The notes under the pieces are model-generated. The model saw nothing but the letters and a program-made list of their open reading frames with translations. It did not search any database and was not told the origin of the DNA. A stretch of DNA of 33,924 nt, from positions 1-33,924 of the forward strand of contig CAJOJG010000036.1 in the NCBI GenBank assembly GCA_905234655.1, in the 5' to 3' direction. The position numbers and the translations under genes are program-made. Shown piece after piece: positions 1-8,052 of the stretch (position 1 is its first letter; each line of letters starts with the position of its first letter). Source of the stretch: an uncultured Bacteroidales bacterium (GTDB lineage: Bacteria; Bacteroidota; Bacteroidia; Bacteroidales; UBA3824).

Positions 1-40
1 AAAAGTGTAAATTTGCAGTATAATTTAATTGATAAAAGAT

Positions 41-1354
41 ATGAAAAGGCTGATTTATAACGACTTGAAGACTTGGAAAACAAAATCTAATCGAAAACCT
101 CTGATTTTGTTAGGAGCAAGACAGGTTGGCAAGACATATATCTTGAAAGAATTTGGGCAAAATGAGTTCAAAAATATGGTGTATGTCAACTGCCATCAAA
201 ACGAGTTCACTAACAACTTGTTTCGCGACCTGATGACGGACAGGATTGTTACCGAAATCGAAAGGTTTTACGATACTAAGATTGGCAGCGGCGAAACATT
301 GTTGGTGTTCGACGAAATTCAGGAGGCTCACAACGGCATCGCATCGTTGAAATATTTTTGTGAGGATCAGCCTAAACTTCACGTTGTTGCGGCGGGTTCG
401 TTGTTGGGCATTTCGCTCCGCAGCGACGAATCGTATCCAGTGGGCAAAGTGGAAACGCTGAGGATGTATCCAATGAGTTTTATTGAATTTCTCGCCGCGA
501 AAGGCAAAAATGGATTTGTGGAAATTATCGAGAGGTTGGAATGGGACTCGATGAAGGCGATGAATGAACCTTTTACCGAACTTCTGCGCCAGTATTATTT
601 CACCGGCGGAATGCCCGAAGCGGTAAAGACTTACATCGAAACCAGCGACACTGCATTGGTGCGGAATGTTCAGCAAGAAATTCTTGACGCTTACGAGCGC
701 GATTTTGCCAAGCACACCAAGACGCAAGCCGAGAATATACGCCGTGTTTGGAACAACATCCCCGCTCAATTGGCACGTGAAAACAAGAAGTTCATCTTTG
801 GCGCAGTGTCGAAGGGCGCAAGGGCATCTACGTATGAAGAGTCGATTCAGTGGCTTGTTGATGCAGGTTTGGTGTATAAGGTGGAACGAGTAAGCGACCC
901 CTCTATGCCATTGAAATTTTATGCCGATTCGTCCGCATTCAAACTTTTTTTGCTTGACTGCGGTCTTTTGGCGTGTATGTCGGAGGCAAATCCAAATGCA
1001 ATGTTGCTGGGAACCAATGCATTCATAGAGTTCAAAGGCTCATTTACAGAAAATTATGTGCTACAACAATTGAAGGCGGCGGGTTACAATTCCGTTTATT
1101 ATTATTCCAAAGAAAAATCAACGATGGAAATCGACTTCCTTTATCAAACCTCCGACCGCATCGTCCCCGTCGAGGTGAAAGCCGAGGAAAACGTCAAAAG
1201 CAAATCGCTCTCCACCTTCGTCAACTACGAATTTAAAGACCGACATTTCAAGGCAGCAAGGTTTTCGATGCGTCCATATATAGACCAGGAGTGGATGGAG
1301 AATGTGCCGCTGTACGCGGTAGAACGGTTTGTGCAGAGAGGGAAGTTCTCATAA
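41..1354 (+). CDS. AAA ATPase with C-terminal DUF4143 domain
   Basis: Predicted 437-residue ATP-binding protein. The Walker A motif GARQVGKT lies at residues 25-32, followed by a Walker B-like segment (LLVFDEIQEA) and an AAA_14-type sensor stretch (VVAAGSLLG). The C-terminal third matches DUF4143 and carries EIDFL...VPVEVKA, an E-x-D...E-x-K arrangement like the PD-(D/E)xK nuclease fold. An in-frame TTG at 29 would add four residues; I prefer the ATG at 41. The family is very common in Bacteroidota, often in many copies, and its biological role is not established. The 40 bases upstream contain TTGCAGTATA, which resembles the palindromes near the second DUF4143 gene at 27488. It stands alone on the + strand. 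Family call is firm; function is unknown. Confidence 0.9.
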   Translation: MKRLIYNDLKTWKTKSNRKPLILLGARQVGKTYILKEFGQNEFKNMVYVNCHQNEFTNNLFRDLMTDRIVTEIERFYDTKIGSGETLLVFDEIQEAHNGIASLKYFCEDQPKLHVVAAGSLLGISLRSDESYPVGKVETLRMYPMSFIEFLAAKGKNGFVEIIERLEWDSMKAMNEPFTELLRQYYFTGGMPEAVKTYIETSDTALVRNVQQEILDAYERDFAKHTKTQAENIRRVWNNIPAQLARENKKFIFGAVSKGARASTYEESIQWLVDAGLVYKVERVSDPSMPLKFYADSSAFKLFLLDCGLLACMSEANPNAMLLGTNAFIEFKGSFTENYVLQQLKAAGYNSVYYYSKEKSTMEIDFLYQTSDRIVPVEVKAEENVKSKSLSTFVNYEFKDRHFKAARFSMRPYIDQEWMENVPLYAVERFVQRGKFS

Positions 1355-1879
1355 TGTTCTCTTAAATATTTCATTTGCGTTACACAACTGAATATATATG
1401 TAATATATTGATAATAAATACTTTGCACAATAAGTTCTCTTAAATTTCTCTTAAATTTCGCATAAAGTTGTCTATTTATGCGACTTTTTAAAAGACCATA
1501 ATTTCTTGTCCCAAAAAACAATTATATCAGAAATTCGCAAAGATTTTTGGTGGTTCGATGATTATCAAACTTTACGCCGTAGTTCTGTCCGACTTGTTCG
1601 TGACTTGTAGAAGTCAAATACGTATTTTATTGATATAAGCGCGGGTGTCGTGAGATACACCCGCGCTTGTTTTGCTCGTTAAATCATTTTCCATAATTGT
1701 GTTCAAACTCCACTGATGTGGGCGATGTCGAAGTCGCGCTCAAAAAGCCTTCCGCCCGTCGGCATCCAGAACCAAAATCTCAGTTGGCGTGAGCCATATT
1801 TTGGTGATGGTGAGCATGATATTTTGTATAAGTTTCAAGTTAGAAAAAAAGTTAGTGTGGACACATTTTTTTACCAATA
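1355..1879. other. Intergenic stretch with decayed coding fragments
   Basis: About 525 bases without an intact gene. It holds an 11-bp unit (TTCTCTTAAAT) repeated twice in tandem at 1435-1456, with a third related copy near 1355, and a strong hairpin at 1637-1668. Between about 1690 and 1820 the minus strand shows short coding-like stretches in different frames (LTITKIWLTPTEILVLDADG, then FERDFDIAHISG in another frame). This is compatible with a decayed small gene downstream of the AbiEii remnant. I could not identify it. Confidence 0.5.
1637..1668. terminator. 12-bp perfect hairpin, probable bidirectional terminator
   Basis: AAGCGCGGGTGT pairs perfectly with ACACCCGCGCTT across an 8-nt loop. 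The + strand continues with GTTTTG and the minus strand with an AT-rich tract. It lies between the + strand ATPase gene and the minus-strand AbiE remnant, which converge on it, so it could stop transcription from either side. There is no long uridine run, so terminator is an inference. Confidence 0.5.
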
Positions 1880-2047
1880 TTATTTGAATACAATCCTTTC
1901 CGCCAGCATCACAAAATACTCGTTTGACCAAATGTCCAACTCTTTCGGATTGAAGACAAAATCGGCGACGTCCTTTTTCACGGCGTTGATGCCGGGAATA
2001 TGTTGATTCCCTGAAAGTTCCGCCGTCATTTCATCATATACCGTCAT
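1880..2047 (-). pseudogene. Remnant of AbiEii-type nucleotidyltransferase toxin
   Basis: A 55-codon frame starts at an ATG overlapping the stop of the AbiEi antitoxin gene (ATGA), the normal arrangement of AbiEi-AbiEii pairs. Its last ~35 residues (VKKDVADFV..PKELDIWS, then NEYFVMLAERIVF) match the usual C-terminal end of AbiEii toxins, with the D-V..F...P..L..WS.E.F pattern. Family members are usually about 200-300 residues and carry an N-terminal GSxxD nucleotidyltransferase core, which is absent here. The simplest reading is an internal deletion that removed the catalytic domain and left the coupled start and the C-terminal tail. It could still be translated as a small peptide. An unrelated small ORF is less likely given the position. 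Confidence 0.65.
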
Positions 2048-2673
2048 TTTCCAATCATTTTTATCAAATTTTCCAATACGCCTTTTTTACGCCCCTTGGC
2101 GGCACATTCCGCGATGATTTTTGGGTCGAAATCACGCAATGCGTCGGTGTCGAAGCGCAAATCTTCATCTAAATATCTTTCGAGCGCAATAATTGAGCGG
2201 TCGGGGACGTAACTATCGTAAACAATCATGTCGCACAATGCCTTTTCGGGCGTTGCGACGAGGTAACAGACACCGTGTTCCTCGTTGCTTGTAACGCCGA
2301 CGGCAAAATATTCCGGCGCAGTCTGATAATACGTGAAACGTCCCAACTGGTTTTCAAAAGTCCTTGAACGCTTGGTGGTTACGCTCGTCGTGGTAAAAAC
2401 CCTTTCGGGAATCAGCCCGTAATGGCGCAACGCCCAGCGCAGCGAGACATACGACGGCCCGTAGATATGGTTGGCGCACAATGCAACACTCGTCTCGATG
2501 CCGCTTAGAATGGTGTTGACAACATACAATCCGCGTTTGAGACGTATCAACTGACCGTCCTTTTCCAACGCCCTGATTTTTTCTTCCGGCGACTTCAACT
2601 CTCTGAACAAGTTTTGCAGCGTCCCCGACGAAACAGGCACGTTGCGCATCTTTATCAACGGATTAGTCTTCAT
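2044..2673 (-). CDS. AbiEi-family antitoxin / transcriptional regulator
   Basis: 209 residues. The first ~55 residues form a winged-helix region ending in LIRLKRGLYVV, typical of the AbiEi antitoxin N-terminal domain. The rest (YGPSYVSLRWALRHYGLIP...VATPEKALCDMI) matches the AbiEi C-terminal region. In type IV AbiE systems the antitoxin represses its own operon and counters the AbiEii nucleotidyltransferase. The frame extends upstream to an ATG at 2754, but a Bacteroides-type promoter lies inside that extension (2691-2721), so I use the ATG at 2673. The partner toxin downstream is only a remnant, so this is an orphan antitoxin. Family call is firm; activity today is uncertain. Confidence 0.85.
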   Translation of the reverse strand: MKTNPLIKMRNVPVSSGTLQNLFRELKSPEEKIRALEKDGQLIRLKRGLYVVNTILSGIETSVALCANHIYGPSYVSLRWALRHYGLIPERVFTTTSVTTKRSRTFENQLGRFTYYQTAPEYFAVGVTSNEEHGVCYLVATPEKALCDMIVYDSYVPDRSIIALERYLDEDLRFDTDALRDFDPKIIAECAAKGRKKGVLENLIKMIGK

Positions 2674-2690
2674 ATTGCCAATATTTGACG

Positions 2691-2721
2691 CAAAGTTACG
2701 AAAATCCGCACACAAAACCAA
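2691..2721 (-). promoter_or_regulatory. Bacteroides-type promoter for AbiEi
   Basis: Reading the minus strand, TTGG is followed after 19 bases by TAACTTTG, matching the TAnnTTTG -7 box. It ends about 17 bases before the ATG at 2673. It overlaps the upstream-extended frame, which argues against the ATG at 2754. Confidence 0.6.
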
Positions 2722-2784
2722 GAAAAACTTTGTTTTCTGTGCAAAATTCTGCATATTTTACTTAAGTCTTGCCGGTCAAAGGCT

Positions 2785-4251
2785 TTATGGCGAGCAACGG
2801 GGTTCGCTCCGCTCCTCTTTCATCAACCGTCCCGCAACTCCGTGATAATCAATATCTACCTTTTTCACCGTGAAGTCGGGGACATTGAAAGAATAAGTGG
2901 TGCTTGAATAGTATTCCGACGGGTTTTCTTGCGGCAGGAGGAAGGGTTTTGTGGCTTTTCCGTTGTCGTCAAGGCACGAGAAAAACAGTTGGGAATACAG
3001 CCCGTTTTCACGCCGCGAAACAAACACAAACCAATGCGAACCGCTGCTCCAATTGTGCGTGGATTCGGTGTCGGGGCTGTTGATTTCGTCAATCGGCCGC
3101 GCCGTGCCGGTCTGCAAATCCAAAAGCCACAAATCAGCCTCGTGGTGCCAAATCGGGAAACAGCCGTAGTCAGAGAGCGTGAACATTATGTATCTGCCGT
3201 CATACGAGGGCTTTGCAAACGTGCAACTTTTGTTAATCGCCACCGCATCGAAAACCGTATCGATTTTACCGGACAATTTACCGTCCTCAAAGTCGGTTTT
3301 GCAAAGATTGTACTGGATTTTCTTGTAATTTTCAGGAATATCGTAAGCCTTTGACGTGCAGAAATATAGCGTCCTTCCATCGGGCGAAAACGCAGGATAG
3401 GTCTCGAAATTTTCCTTAGTCATAATGCACGAATCCAAAATCAAATCGTTTGTTTCGGGGCAATAGACAAACACACCGGATTTGAGGTCAAAAACCTCGA
3501 TAAGTTCCTCTTTTACAACGTGAAACGATTGGTGGGTGTCATTTGTGGAATATGCGCAAAATTTTCCCGATGGATGCCAATACGGATAGACCATCGAGCC
3601 GCCGGTGGTGCTGCTTTTAGATTGGAGGATTTCGGTCTTATCGCCGTGATGCACAACCGTTGCACCGTTTGCGCCGCGCACGTGGAATGTGTAATTATCA
3701 GGATTACAAGCATTTGCTGTATGGCAATTTACACAATTTCCCGGAATCAACGTGTTTTCAATCAGCGGAAATTCCTTGAAACTCGAAATCTCCCTTTGAT
3801 ACAGCCCCATCTTGCCGAAAACCTCGTACCCTGGTGAAATCCGTCGGTATGTAACACCCCAATCGCTTAACGGATAATCACTTACATACATTTGAAAATT
3901 TTTGTAGCCGAGCCACTTGCCGCCTATTTTCGCCTTTGCGTCAAAAGTCAAAACGCCGCCCTTGTTGTCCGAAACAAGTTTGTGCCAGCCGTCAAGCGGA
4001 AATTTAGCATAACCGCCGTTTATATGCAAATCACCTGATTTACTGCCTGTTACGGTAATATCAACAATCTCCGCGCCAACAACATTGAAATTCATCGGCG
4101 CGATTTCCGCCGGAATCGTAACTCCAACATAATCAGGATAAATTGGCGGGAAAACGTCCGTTTCTTTCACGTTTTCAGGCTTTTCGGCGCACGAAATCAT
4201 GAACAACAAAAATGATAAAAAAATATATATCGGTTTCATGGCGGCAATCAT
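2785..4251 (-). CDS. PD40 beta-propeller lipoprotein with CXXCH heme motif (copy A)
   Basis: 488 residues. The N-terminus is a lipoprotein signal ending FMISC (Cys21), so the protein is probably exported and lipid-anchored. A conserved N-terminal region (PDYVGVTIPAEIAPMNF) is followed by CVNCH at residues 173-177, a c-type heme attachment motif. Several TolB/PD40-like propeller strands come next (YPYWHPSGKFCAYS, YPAFSPDGRTLYFC, KPSYDGRYIMF, HNWSSGSHWFVF). It is a clear paralog of the gene at 6588-8048, sharing CxNCHT, HVRGxxGAT and the propeller motifs. The ATG at 4251 overlaps the stop of the DUF6057 gene (ATGA); an ATG at 4239 also gives a good signal peptide. The C-terminal tail (MKEERSEPRCSP) differs from the paralog and may be a replaced end. 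Role unknown. Confidence 0.85.
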   Translation of the reverse strand: MIAAMKPIYIFLSFLLFMISCAEKPENVKETDVFPPIYPDYVGVTIPAEIAPMNFNVVGAEIVDITVTGSKSGDLHINGGYAKFPLDGWHKLVSDNKGGVLTFDAKAKIGGKWLGYKNFQMYVSDYPLSDWGVTYRRISPGYEVFGKMGLYQREISSFKEFPLIENTLIPGNCVNCHTANACNPDNYTFHVRGANGATVVHHGDKTEILQSKSSTTGGSMVYPYWHPSGKFCAYSTNDTHQSFHVVKEELIEVFDLKSGVFVYCPETNDLILDSCIMTKENFETYPAFSPDGRTLYFCTSKAYDIPENYKKIQYNLCKTDFEDGKLSGKIDTVFDAVAINKSCTFAKPSYDGRYIMFTLSDYGCFPIWHHEADLWLLDLQTGTARPIDEINSPDTESTHNWSSGSHWFVFVSRRENGLYSQLFFSCLDDNGKATKPFLLPQENPSEYYSSTTYSFNVPDFTVKKVDIDYHGVAGRLMKEERSEPRCSP

Positions 4252-5957
4252 TTTAAATTCAACAAATAGGCATAATACGTGTTTTCGGCTTTTGCCAACT
4301 GCGGATTGCGTGAATATGTCTGCATAAACTGCTGAAAATCATTGACAACCGTGGTGGTAACAATGGGCGGTATTCCGCTCAGGCTACCGTGGGTTTTGTA
4401 GTAGGCATAAATCAACGCTTCCTGAAAATTTTTCTGCAAAACTTTGTAGCCCGCATCTTTAAAAAGCGGATAATAATTTATGAATTTTTGCAAATCTTTT
4501 TCCAGCAAGACATCCGCCATCAAATAATCGAAAGCCATTCGGTTTTTGCCATTCTGCACGAGCAAAAGTCCATACATTTGGTCAGGCTCCGCATCGCTGA
4601 AAAGGAAATCTTTTTGATAACGGTTTTTGTCCACCGACGACCAAAATTTGTTCTCCTTAAACTTTTCGATATTCGACAAAGTGCTTTCCGCAAACTCCTT
4701 GTAAAACAAAGTGTTGGACAGCATTTTCAAATATTTTTCAGCAACGGCGTAATCCTCGTTTATGATATTGAGTTCCGCAAGACGCTTGGTAATCCGCGCA
4801 CTTTTACGGTAGTTTGGAATCGCCTCCTGAGCCTCAAAAAGGTTGCGCATCGAGGTGTTCACCATCCCGAGCCGCAGGTAAATTTCGGCGGACGACAGCG
4901 GCATAAAAAAGTCGCGCACAAACGCCGGGACAAGGCCTTCGTGTCCGTTTTGAAAATAATTGAACATCCGCTCGCCCAACAGCCCCTTTTCGGCGAGCGC
5001 AAGGTTAAGACACGCAACACTTTGCGGCGTGCGCGGATTTTGTTTGTCGGCGGTCGAAATTATCTTGTCCCAGTTGCCGATTCTCACCAAATAATCGTAT
5101 TGAAGGACTTCATAATTGAGTGATTTGAAGCCTGTTGGGATATAAAACGCGCCTAAAGCCACAGTGAAAACTGCGAGCGCGATTGAAAGTTTTTTGTTCA
5201 ATTTTTTGTCCAACAAACCCGCCGCCGGAATCGCCGCAACCATAATCATAATGAAAACCTGCAAAAACGGAATTTCAGTGGGAAACCTGAAATAATTAAG
5301 CCCAAAAAAGAACCTGAAAAGCGGATAACTCGAAATCCGGTAAGAAACCAACGCTGCAAAAACTGCGCACAAAACCGCTGATACAGAGGTGATTATGTTG
5401 ATTTTTGACTTAAAATTAAAAATCACGACAAACAAAACCGCCGAAAACGCCACAGCCCCGAAAAGCCAATAAAACGCCGCCACGCCCAATGTGCCGCAAA
5501 CAATTCTGACGGGATTATTTTTTATTTTTGCATATCCCAAGCCAAACGCCAACGCAGCGACAACAGCCACCACAAACGACAGCAGAACGCTCTCATTGCC
5601 AAGATATTGCCAAAGCACCACCGACGGCAAAAAACTCAGGGGGTACGCATAGTCCTTTGCCGAAAACAGTTTCATCAACTGCCACGTAAGTATCTGCACC
5701 ACAGCCAACAACAATGCCACAATCAACGCTCCGAACAGCGGGAAATAGTAGAACTGCACCAAAAATTCGCCCACATAATCCGCCAGTCCGCCCGGCAGCG
5801 ACATCCGCTCCATGAAATACGCTTTCGACAGCATAAACATCTGAAACTGTTCGTGATACGAAAACGCGCACGAATACCCGACCCGCCAAAACAGGAAGAT
5901 GATGATGGCGAACAACAAGGATGCGATATGTTTGTAATATTTTTTGAAAAGTGTCAT
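4248..5957 (-). CDS. DUF6057-family multi-pass membrane protein (copy A)
   Basis: 569 residues from the ATG at 5957. The first half has several hydrophobic spans starting at SLLFAIIIFLF. A conserved loop containing GGLADYVGEFLVQFYYFP matches the same region of the paralog at 8053-9744. The second half is soluble and helical with TPR-like repeats (CLNLALAEKGLLGERMF, YLRLGMVNTSMRNLFEAQEA, ITKRLAELNIINEDYAVAEK). The frame extends to a TTG at 6011, but a near-perfect promoter sits there, so the shorter start is preferred. It overlaps the downstream propeller gene by 4 bp, implying translational coupling. DUF6057 has no established function; a membrane partner of the heme-propeller lipoprotein is inferred only from the repeated pairing. 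Confidence 0.8.
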   Translation of the reverse strand: MTLFKKYYKHIASLLFAIIIFLFWRVGYSCAFSYHEQFQMFMLSKAYFMERMSLPGGLADYVGEFLVQFYYFPLFGALIVALLLAVVQILTWQLMKLFSAKDYAYPLSFLPSVVLWQYLGNESVLLSFVVAVVAALAFGLGYAKIKNNPVRIVCGTLGVAAFYWLFGAVAFSAVLFVVIFNFKSKINIITSVSAVLCAVFAALVSYRISSYPLFRFFFGLNYFRFPTEIPFLQVFIMIMVAAIPAAGLLDKKLNKKLSIALAVFTVALGAFYIPTGFKSLNYEVLQYDYLVRIGNWDKIISTADKQNPRTPQSVACLNLALAEKGLLGERMFNYFQNGHEGLVPAFVRDFFMPLSSAEIYLRLGMVNTSMRNLFEAQEAIPNYRKSARITKRLAELNIINEDYAVAEKYLKMLSNTLFYKEFAESTLSNIEKFKENKFWSSVDKNRYQKDFLFSDAEPDQMYGLLLVQNGKNRMAFDYLMADVLLEKDLQKFINYYPLFKDAGYKVLQKNFQEALIYAYYKTHGSLSGIPPIVTTTVVNDFQQFMQTYSRNPQLAKAENTYYAYLLNLK

Positions 5958-5981
5958 TGTCAATTTTTTTGCCTGTTGCGG

Positions 5982-6012
5982 CAAATTTAGCAAGATATTT
6001 CGAGTTGTCAAA
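5982..6012 (-). promoter_or_regulatory. Internal promoter for DUF6057/PD40 copy A
   Basis: On the minus strand TTTG is followed after exactly 19 bases by TAAATTTG, a full match to the Bacteroides consensus, 25 bases upstream of the ATG at 5957. It lies in the only sizeable gap of the cluster, after the DUF4369 gene stop at 6022. Copy A may therefore be expressed separately from copy B. Confidence 0.75.
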
Positions 6013-6021
6013 AAATCTTGA

Positions 6022-6591
6022 TTACTTCTTCGGCACCCTTTGCATCAAAAACTCATACAGTGTCCCTGAACCCAAATTGTCCGCCATGGCTTTTGTGCGG
6101 AGGGTGAACTTTTCGCCGACCGCCTGCATGTGCCTTTTCACAATTTCCGCGTTTGCCGAGTCGCCAGCGCGGATAAAATTGCTGTAGTCCTTGCGGTTTT
6201 TGGCGAGTTCGGCGTTGCGCCTGATTATCAACTCTTTCCAAACTTGAAGGGAATCGTTTTGAGGAGTGCCGCCGCCGCTGCTCACCGTGTCAATCACAAC
6301 ATTAACAGTGCCGGGTTCTGTGATAACCAACAGATTTTCAGTGTTTTGGCGGTAGTGGTAATCAATCCTGATGTCGGCTAAAAATTCTTCGTTGCGGCTG
6401 AAACTGAACTTGTTGTCCATTATCACCACCGAATCAACGCCGAGGCTGTCCTCGTGGAAAACCGGCACGAGGAAAATCCGCTTGCCGTTGAGGTTGCTGT
6501 CGCTCACTGTGCCTAAAATCAGGCATTTACGGTCGCTGGTGCAGCCCGCAAGCGTAATCAAACTTAGTAAAATCACAAATAATTTTTTCAT
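6022..6591 (-). CDS. DUF4369-type lipoprotein
   Basis: 189 residues. The signal peptide ends LAGC (Cys17), a lipobox. The body (KCLILGTVSDSNLNGKRIFL...SVVIMDNKFSFS...LVITEPGTVNVVID) has the pattern of the DUF4369 domain, which in Bacteroidota usually precedes a thioredoxin domain in TlpA-like proteins. Here there is no thioredoxin domain and no CxxC; the C-terminal ~80 residues are charged and helical. Its ATG overlaps the stop of the PD40 copy B gene (ATGA). The position inside a cluster with heme-motif proteins makes a cell-envelope role likely. Domain call is moderate; function unknown. Confidence 0.7.
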   Translation of the reverse strand: MKKLFVILLSLITLAGCTSDRKCLILGTVSDSNLNGKRIFLVPVFHEDSLGVDSVVIMDNKFSFSRNEEFLADIRIDYHYRQNTENLLVITEPGTVNVVIDTVSSGGGTPQNDSLQVWKELIIRRNAELAKNRKDYSNFIRAGDSANAEIVKRHMQAVGEKFTLRTKAMADNLGSGTLYEFLMQRVPKK

Positions 6592-8048
6592 TTTTTCAAA
6601 CTGATTTTTATTCTTTCTGACGATAACAAATCGTTGTAAATGCTTCTGTAATTAATGTCAATGTCTTTTGACGTGAAATCGGGCGCGTTGTACGAGTGCA
6701 GCGACTCGCCATACGCCTTTTTCGGGTCTTTCTGCGGCATTAGGAACGGTTTTGTGAACCGCCCGCTGTCGTCAATCTGCGTAAAATACAAGTTGGCGTA
6801 CAGACCGTCTAACCGTTTTGAGGCAAAAAGCATCCAGCGGCTGTTCGCGCTCCAATTATGGAAACCCTCTGTGTCCGAGGAGTTTATCTCGTCAATTTTC
6901 CTCACGCCGCCGGTTTCCATGTCCATTATCCACAAGTCTGATTCAGCCCTGTTTACAGGATTTGTGCCGAAATCCGAGGTGCAAAACACCATCCATTTTC
7001 CGTCGTAGGAGGGGCGCGGTAGGGCGATGCTCTTGTCCCATTTTTGAGCGTTGATTATGGTATCGACTGCGCCGCCAAATTCGCCTTTCACGCCGTCAAA
7101 ATCAATGCTGCAAAGGCTGTATTTGCGCTTGTCGTACTCCGCCGGGACGGGGTAATTGTAGCATGTGCAAAAATAGATCTTTGTGCCGTCGGCGGAGAAA
7201 AACGGTGTTGTCGCTATCGAGTCGTTTTGCAGCAATGGCGACGTAATAATCTGATTATTAGTAATATCCAAAACCACAATATCCGACATTTCGTCGTATG
7301 GCTCCACCAATTTGTCTTTGCCGGTGTGGAAACATTGATAAATTTTTGTTTCTGAAAACGCGCAATACCGCCCGTCCTTGTGCCAACTTCCGTATGTGGG
7401 GTTTGCGTTCTGATTTTCGGCTTTCGCGCTGTAAATCATCGTCTTGCCGCCGGAGCGTATGATTGTCGCGCCATGTTTGCCACGGACATGGACATAAAAC
7501 TGGTCGGGGTTGGTGCGGTTTGGCGTGTGGCAGTTGAGGCACTGACCGCCCAATGCGCGGCTTTCGAGCAGCGGTTTTTCGTCAAAATTTGACAAATCGC
7601 GCTGATAAACACCAATCAAACTGAATGTTTGGTAGCCCGGCGCGATTTTCCTGTATGTAACGCCGTATTCATCTAAGTCATAAGTACTTACATTTATTTT
7701 GAACGGCAAGTATCCACGCCATTTTCCGTTTACCTTTGACGACACTTTCACCGAAACGCTTTTACCTTTGTTACCGCTGATTAAACCGTGCCAACGCTCA
7801 ATGTCAAAATCCGCATAACTGCCTGATGATGAGATTTTTTCGCCGTTTTCACCCGTAATTTCCACAAAAACACATTCCGACGAATCGTTTACGTAAAAAT
7901 TAAGCGGCGCAATCTCCGCAGGAACCGTAACATCTACATAATCAGGGAAAATGTCAGGGGTGCGGTTTGTCATTTCCGCGTTTTCGGGTTGTGGCGAACA
8001 CGCGGCGAAAAATGTTGCGGCAATAATATGTGGTAAAAATTTCCTCAT
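6588..8048 (-). CDS. PD40 beta-propeller lipoprotein with CXXCH heme motif (copy B)
   Basis: 486 residues. A lipoprotein signal ends FFAAC (Cys17). The CLNCH heme attachment motif is at residues 170-174, followed by HVRGKHGAT and propeller strands (GSWHKDGRYCAFS, TPFFSADGTKIYFC, RPSYDGKWMVFC, HNWSANSRWMLF, DLWIMDMETGGVRKIDEI). Both cysteines and the histidine are conserved with copy A, which argues that heme binding is real. Covalent attachment would need a cytochrome c maturation system encoded elsewhere. It starts 4 bases after the stop of the DUF6057 copy B gene and its stop overlaps the DUF4369 start, so the genes are almost certainly co-transcribed. A single heme plus propeller could serve in electron transfer, sensing or binding; the sequence does not decide. 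Confidence 0.85.
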   Translation of the reverse strand: MRKFLPHIIAATFFAACSPQPENAEMTNRTPDIFPDYVDVTVPAEIAPLNFYVNDSSECVFVEITGENGEKISSSGSYADFDIERWHGLISGNKGKSVSVKVSSKVNGKWRGYLPFKINVSTYDLDEYGVTYRKIAPGYQTFSLIGVYQRDLSNFDEKPLLESRALGGQCLNCHTPNRTNPDQFYVHVRGKHGATIIRSGGKTMIYSAKAENQNANPTYGSWHKDGRYCAFSETKIYQCFHTGKDKLVEPYDEMSDIVVLDITNNQIITSPLLQNDSIATTPFFSADGTKIYFCTCYNYPVPAEYDKRKYSLCSIDFDGVKGEFGGAVDTIINAQKWDKSIALPRPSYDGKWMVFCTSDFGTNPVNRAESDLWIMDMETGGVRKIDEINSSDTEGFHNWSANSRWMLFASKRLDGLYANLYFTQIDDSGRFTKPFLMPQKDPKKAYGESLHSYNAPDFTSKDIDINYRSIYNDLLSSERIKISLKK

Positions 8049-8052
8049 TTCC

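Noticed and set aside
1355..1640. Possible insertion-sequence end downstream of the first ATPase.
   Set aside because: No transposase fragment, terminal inverted repeats or target duplication could be found; only short AT-rich repeats are present.
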